64,000 nucleotides of DNA, taken from assembly GCF_017573545.1 (NCBI RefSeq), contig NZ_JAGEOK010000007.1:1-64000 (forward strand), in the 5' to 3' direction. Below, one piece after another: positions 61,775 through 64,000 of this stretch. Position 1 is the first letter of the stretch. Each line of letters begins with the position of its first letter. Under the pieces are notes generated by a model that saw only the letters and a list, made by a program, of their open reading frames with translations, did no database searches and was not told the DNA's origin. The stretch comes from Actinomadura nitritigenes (lineage in GTDB: Bacteria > Actinomycetota > Actinomycetes > Streptosporangiales > Streptosporangiaceae). Both the position numbers and the translations under genes were made by a program.

Positions 61775-63103
61775 TCAGCCGGGCTGGAGCCGGACGGTGA
61801 CGATCAGCCCGCCGCCCGGGCGCGGCACCGCGTAGACGGCGCCGCGGTGCGCCAGCACCACCGAGCGGACGATCGACAGCCCGAGGCCCGCGCCCTTGGC
61901 GGACTCGACCCGGTCGGCGTTGAGCCGCCGGAACGGCTCGAACAGCCGCTCGACCTCGTAGGCGGGCACCACCGGGCCGGTGTTCTCGACCTGGACGGTG
62001 GCGTAGCCGTCGAGCATGCCGGTGCGGATCCACAGCCCGCCGCCCTCGGCGTCGTTGTGCTTGATCGCGTTCTCGACGAGGTTGGACACCAGGTGCTCCA
62101 GCAGCACCGGGTCGCCGAGCGCCGTCCCGGACGTCAGCTCCCGGTGCACGGCCACGTCGTTGTCGTGCTCGCGGCGCGCGGAGTGCTCCAGCACCGTCGC
62201 GGCGACCTCGGCGAGGTCGACGGGGGTGCGGGTGGTCAGCTCGCGCTCGCTGCGGGCGAGCAGCAGCAGGCCCTCGATGAGCCGCTCGTGCCGGGCGTTG
62301 GTGGCCAGCAGGGTCTTGCCGACGGTGCGCAGGTCGGCGGACGCCTCCGGGTCGCCGAGCGCCACCTCCAGCAGCGTCCGGTTGATCGCCAGCGGCGTGC
62401 GCAGCTCGTGCGAGGCGTTCGCGACGAACCGGCGCTGGGAGTCGAAGGCCTGGCCGAGCCGCTCCAGCATCGCGTCGAAGGTGTCGGCCAGCTCCTTGAT
62501 CTCGTCGTCGGGGCCCTCCAGCGCGATCCGCTCGTGCAGGGTGCTCTCCGACAGCCGGCGGGCCGTCGTGGTGACCCGCTGCAGCGGGCTGAGCGCCCGG
62601 TCGGCGACGAACCAGCCGAGCACGAGGGTGATCACCCCGACCCCGGCGAGCGCCATCAGCGACCGGCCGACCAGCTGCCTCATCGTCTGCTCGACGAACT
62701 GGTGCTGCAGCTCGGCCGCCTCGGCGTCGGTGATCCCGAGGCCGATGACCTTGACGTTGCCGAGGATGTTGGCCATCAGCACCGACATCACGAACAGCAG
62801 CAGCGCCCCGGCCATGAAGAACAGCAGCCCGTACAGCAGGGTCAGCCGCAGCCGGACGCTCATCCGGCCGGGCAGCTTCTTCAGCTCGCCGAACGACGCG
62901 CCGCCCTCGCCGCGCCACACGTTCCTGCCGCCCGGCTCGGGGCCCGGGACCTGCTGCGGCCCGGGCCGCCGCCACCGGCCGGGGCGCGCGGACCGGTCGT
63001 CCGTCCCCGGCTGCGCCGGCTGCTGCCGGTCCTGCGGCCCGGCCGGCTCGTCGGGCTCGTTCGGGCCGTTCGGCTCGTTCTGCGGTGCGGATTCGGAAGT
63101 CAA
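61775..63103 (-). CDS. HAMP-domain sensor histidine kinase
   Basis: 442 residues. A disordered N-terminus (Pro/Glu-rich, 1-80), TM1 (LRLTLLYGLLFFMAGALLLF, about 85-105), an extracellular loop, TM2 (about 145-170), HAMP, the phospho-His box FVANASHELRTPLAINR and the ATPase domain (NLVENAIKHND, GAGLGLSIV) are present. It starts with TTG at 63103, overlapping the stop of the response regulator (TTGA), so the two are co-translated. Confidence 0.92.
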   Translation of the reverse strand: MTSESAPQNEPNGPNEPDEPAGPQDRQQPAQPGTDDRSARPGRWRRPGPQQVPGPEPGGRNVWRGEGGASFGELKKLPGRMSVRLRLTLLYGLLFFMAGALLLFVMSVLMANILGNVKVIGLGITDAEAAELQHQFVEQTMRQLVGRSLMALAGVGVITLVLGWFVADRALSPLQRVTTTARRLSESTLHERIALEGPDDEIKELADTFDAMLERLGQAFDSQRRFVANASHELRTPLAINRTLLEVALGDPEASADLRTVGKTLLATNARHERLIEGLLLLARSERELTTRTPVDLAEVAATVLEHSARREHDNDVAVHRELTSGTALGDPVLLEHLVSNLVENAIKHNDAEGGGLWIRTGMLDGYATVQVENTGPVVPAYEVERLFEPFRRLNADRVESAKGAGLGLSIVRSVVLAHRGAVYAVPRPGGGLIVTVRLQPG

Positions 63104-63753
63104 AGGCGGTATCCCACTCCGGGCACGGTCTCGATGACCGGGGGGTCGCCGAGCTTCTTGCGCAGCGTCATCATCGTCACGCGGACGACGTTGGTGAACG
63201 GGTCGATGTGCTCGTCCCAGGCCTTCTCCAGGAGCTGCTCGGAGCTGACGACGGCGCCGTCCGCGCTGAGCAGCACCTCCAGCACCGCGAACTCCTTGCG
63301 GGTCAGCTCCACCGGGCGCCCGTCCCGGGTCACCTCGCGGCGGGCCGGGTCGAGCGCGACCCCGGCGCGCTCCAGCACGGGCGGCAGCGGCGCCGCCGCG
63401 CGGCGGCCGAGCGCCCGCACCCGGGCGATCAGCTCGGCGAAGGCGAACGGCTTGGCCAGGTAGTCGTCGGCGCCGATGGACAGGCCCTCGACCCGGTCGT
63501 CCAGCTCCCCGGCGGCGGTCAGCATGATGATCCGCGCCGGGTAGCGCTGCGCCACCAGCTGCTTGCACACGTCGTCGCCGTGCACCCGCGGCAGGTCGCG
63601 GTCGAGGACGATCACGTCGTACTCGTTCACCCCGGCGCGGTCGAGCGCGCCGGCGCCGTCGTAGGCCACGTCCACGGCCAGCGCCTCGCGGCGCAGCCCG
63701 GTCGCGATCGCGTCGGCGAGCACCCGCTCGTCCTCGACGACTAGAACACGCAC
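63100..63753 (-). CDS. OmpR-family response regulator
   Basis: 217 residues. A receiver domain (VRVLVVEDERVLADAI, phospho-acceptor Asp in VIVLDRDLP, Lys in LAKPFAF) is followed by a winged-helix DNA-binding domain (about 125-217, ending ETVPGVGYRL). AAGGGGA precedes GTG at 63753. It is coupled to the HAMP kinase. The target genes are unknown. Confidence 0.94.
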   Translation of the reverse strand: MRVLVVEDERVLADAIATGLRREALAVDVAYDGAGALDRAGVNEYDVIVLDRDLPRVHGDDVCKQLVAQRYPARIIMLTAAGELDDRVEGLSIGADDYLAKPFAFAELIARVRALGRRAAAPLPPVLERAGVALDPARREVTRDGRPVELTRKEFAVLEVLLSADGAVVSSEQLLEKAWDEHIDPFTNVVRVTMMTLRKKLGDPPVIETVPGVGYRL

Positions 63754-63960
63754 TCTGCGTCCCCTTCCGGTCGGGGCGCGGTCGCCCCGTGGTCCAGATA
63801 TGCCACGGAAGTCGTAAGACGCCCGTAAACAGCTGTTCAAGACGGCGTTCGCCGCGCCGCGTTAACTGGCGGCGTAAGGATCCGCGAAAATTGCACCGGC
63901 GAACAGGTTTACCTTCAGCCTACGGCTGGGTAGGCATGGGCACGATCCGGGAGGAGGCCC

Positions 63961-64000
63961 ATGGGCGAGTTGTCACGCACGATTCAGCAGCGACTCGACG
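63961..64000 (+). CDS. Start of an unidentified gene, 3' truncated
   Basis: ATG at 63961 follows GGGAGGAGG at ideal spacing and opens MGELSRTIQQRLD before the window ends. The identity cannot be determined from 13 residues. A possible promoter (TTTACC, 17 bases, TAGGCA, about 63909-63937) overlaps a short CAGCC-TAC-GGCTG inverted repeat. It is divergent from the OmpR regulator. Confidence 0.6.
   Translation, partial: MGELSRTIQQRLD

Overview
The window is chromosomal DNA of a very GC-rich actinobacterium. GTG and TTG starts are frequent, coding regions show strong third-position GC, and actinobacterial domain families (DUF4193, DUF3710, DUF3159, DUF3152, DUF4235) and F420-type enzymes are present. 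The gene set and high GC suggest a Streptosporangiales/Thermomonosporaceae-like organism such as Actinomadura, but this is inferred from gene content only. No prophage, insertion sequence, integrase or CRISPR array was seen.

Left part (1-19.4 kb). The window opens inside a 2-oxo acid dehydrogenase E2 gene, followed by a pnuC-nadR pair for NAD salvage. Next come a ROK regulator, a GlxA-type AraC regulator divergent from an NAD(P)-binding epimerase-like gene, and a secreted GH3 glycosidase. A compact tRNA operon (Ser-GCT, Met-CAT, Arg-GCG, His-GTG; minus strand, 8209-8807) follows. Then there are several regulator/target pairs: LysR/SDR, AraC/MFS and Lrp/MFS. An MBL hydrolase, an acyl-CoA ligase, an APH-like kinase and a zf-TFIIB protein close this part.

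The tRNA operon is the most unusual object here. It has its own promoter with a palindrome filling the -35/-10 spacer. It then has a strong ribosome-binding site, a 20-codon open reading frame whose first 12 residues are only Met, Arg, His and Ser (the four amino acids of the tRNAs downstream), and an intrinsic terminator with a U-tract placed before the tRNAs. This is the layout of ribosome-mediated attenuation, applied to a set of structurally divergent tRNAs.

Middle part (19.4-33.1 kb). An RNA-repair operon (hen1-pnkp, with a DUF3152 metalloprotease-like gene upstream) sits beside a bacterial-type PARG. It is followed by a TetR/DHA2 drug-export pair with clear operators, an LLM flavin oxidoreductase, a secreted DUF11 protein divergent from a DUF1906 protein, and an Eis-type acetyltransferase.

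Right part (33.1-64 kb). Genes 33.1-39.5 kb and 48.1-56.6 kb follow the order of the Mycobacterium tuberculosis Rv2689c-Rv2699c block (TrmA-like methyltransferase, APC permease, ceoB, ceoC, DUF3159, OB-fold, DUF3710, dut, DUF4193). The order is broken by two insertions: a membrane protein, an ABC exporter, a 1406-residue HEAT-repeat protein and a PIG-L hydrolase; and a YidC paralogue, a P450, valS, a DUF4235 gene and an EcsC-like gene. The end carries two tandem membrane Ser/Thr kinases, one fused to an extracellular solute-binding domain, then an OmpR/HAMP two-component pair and the start of one more gene.
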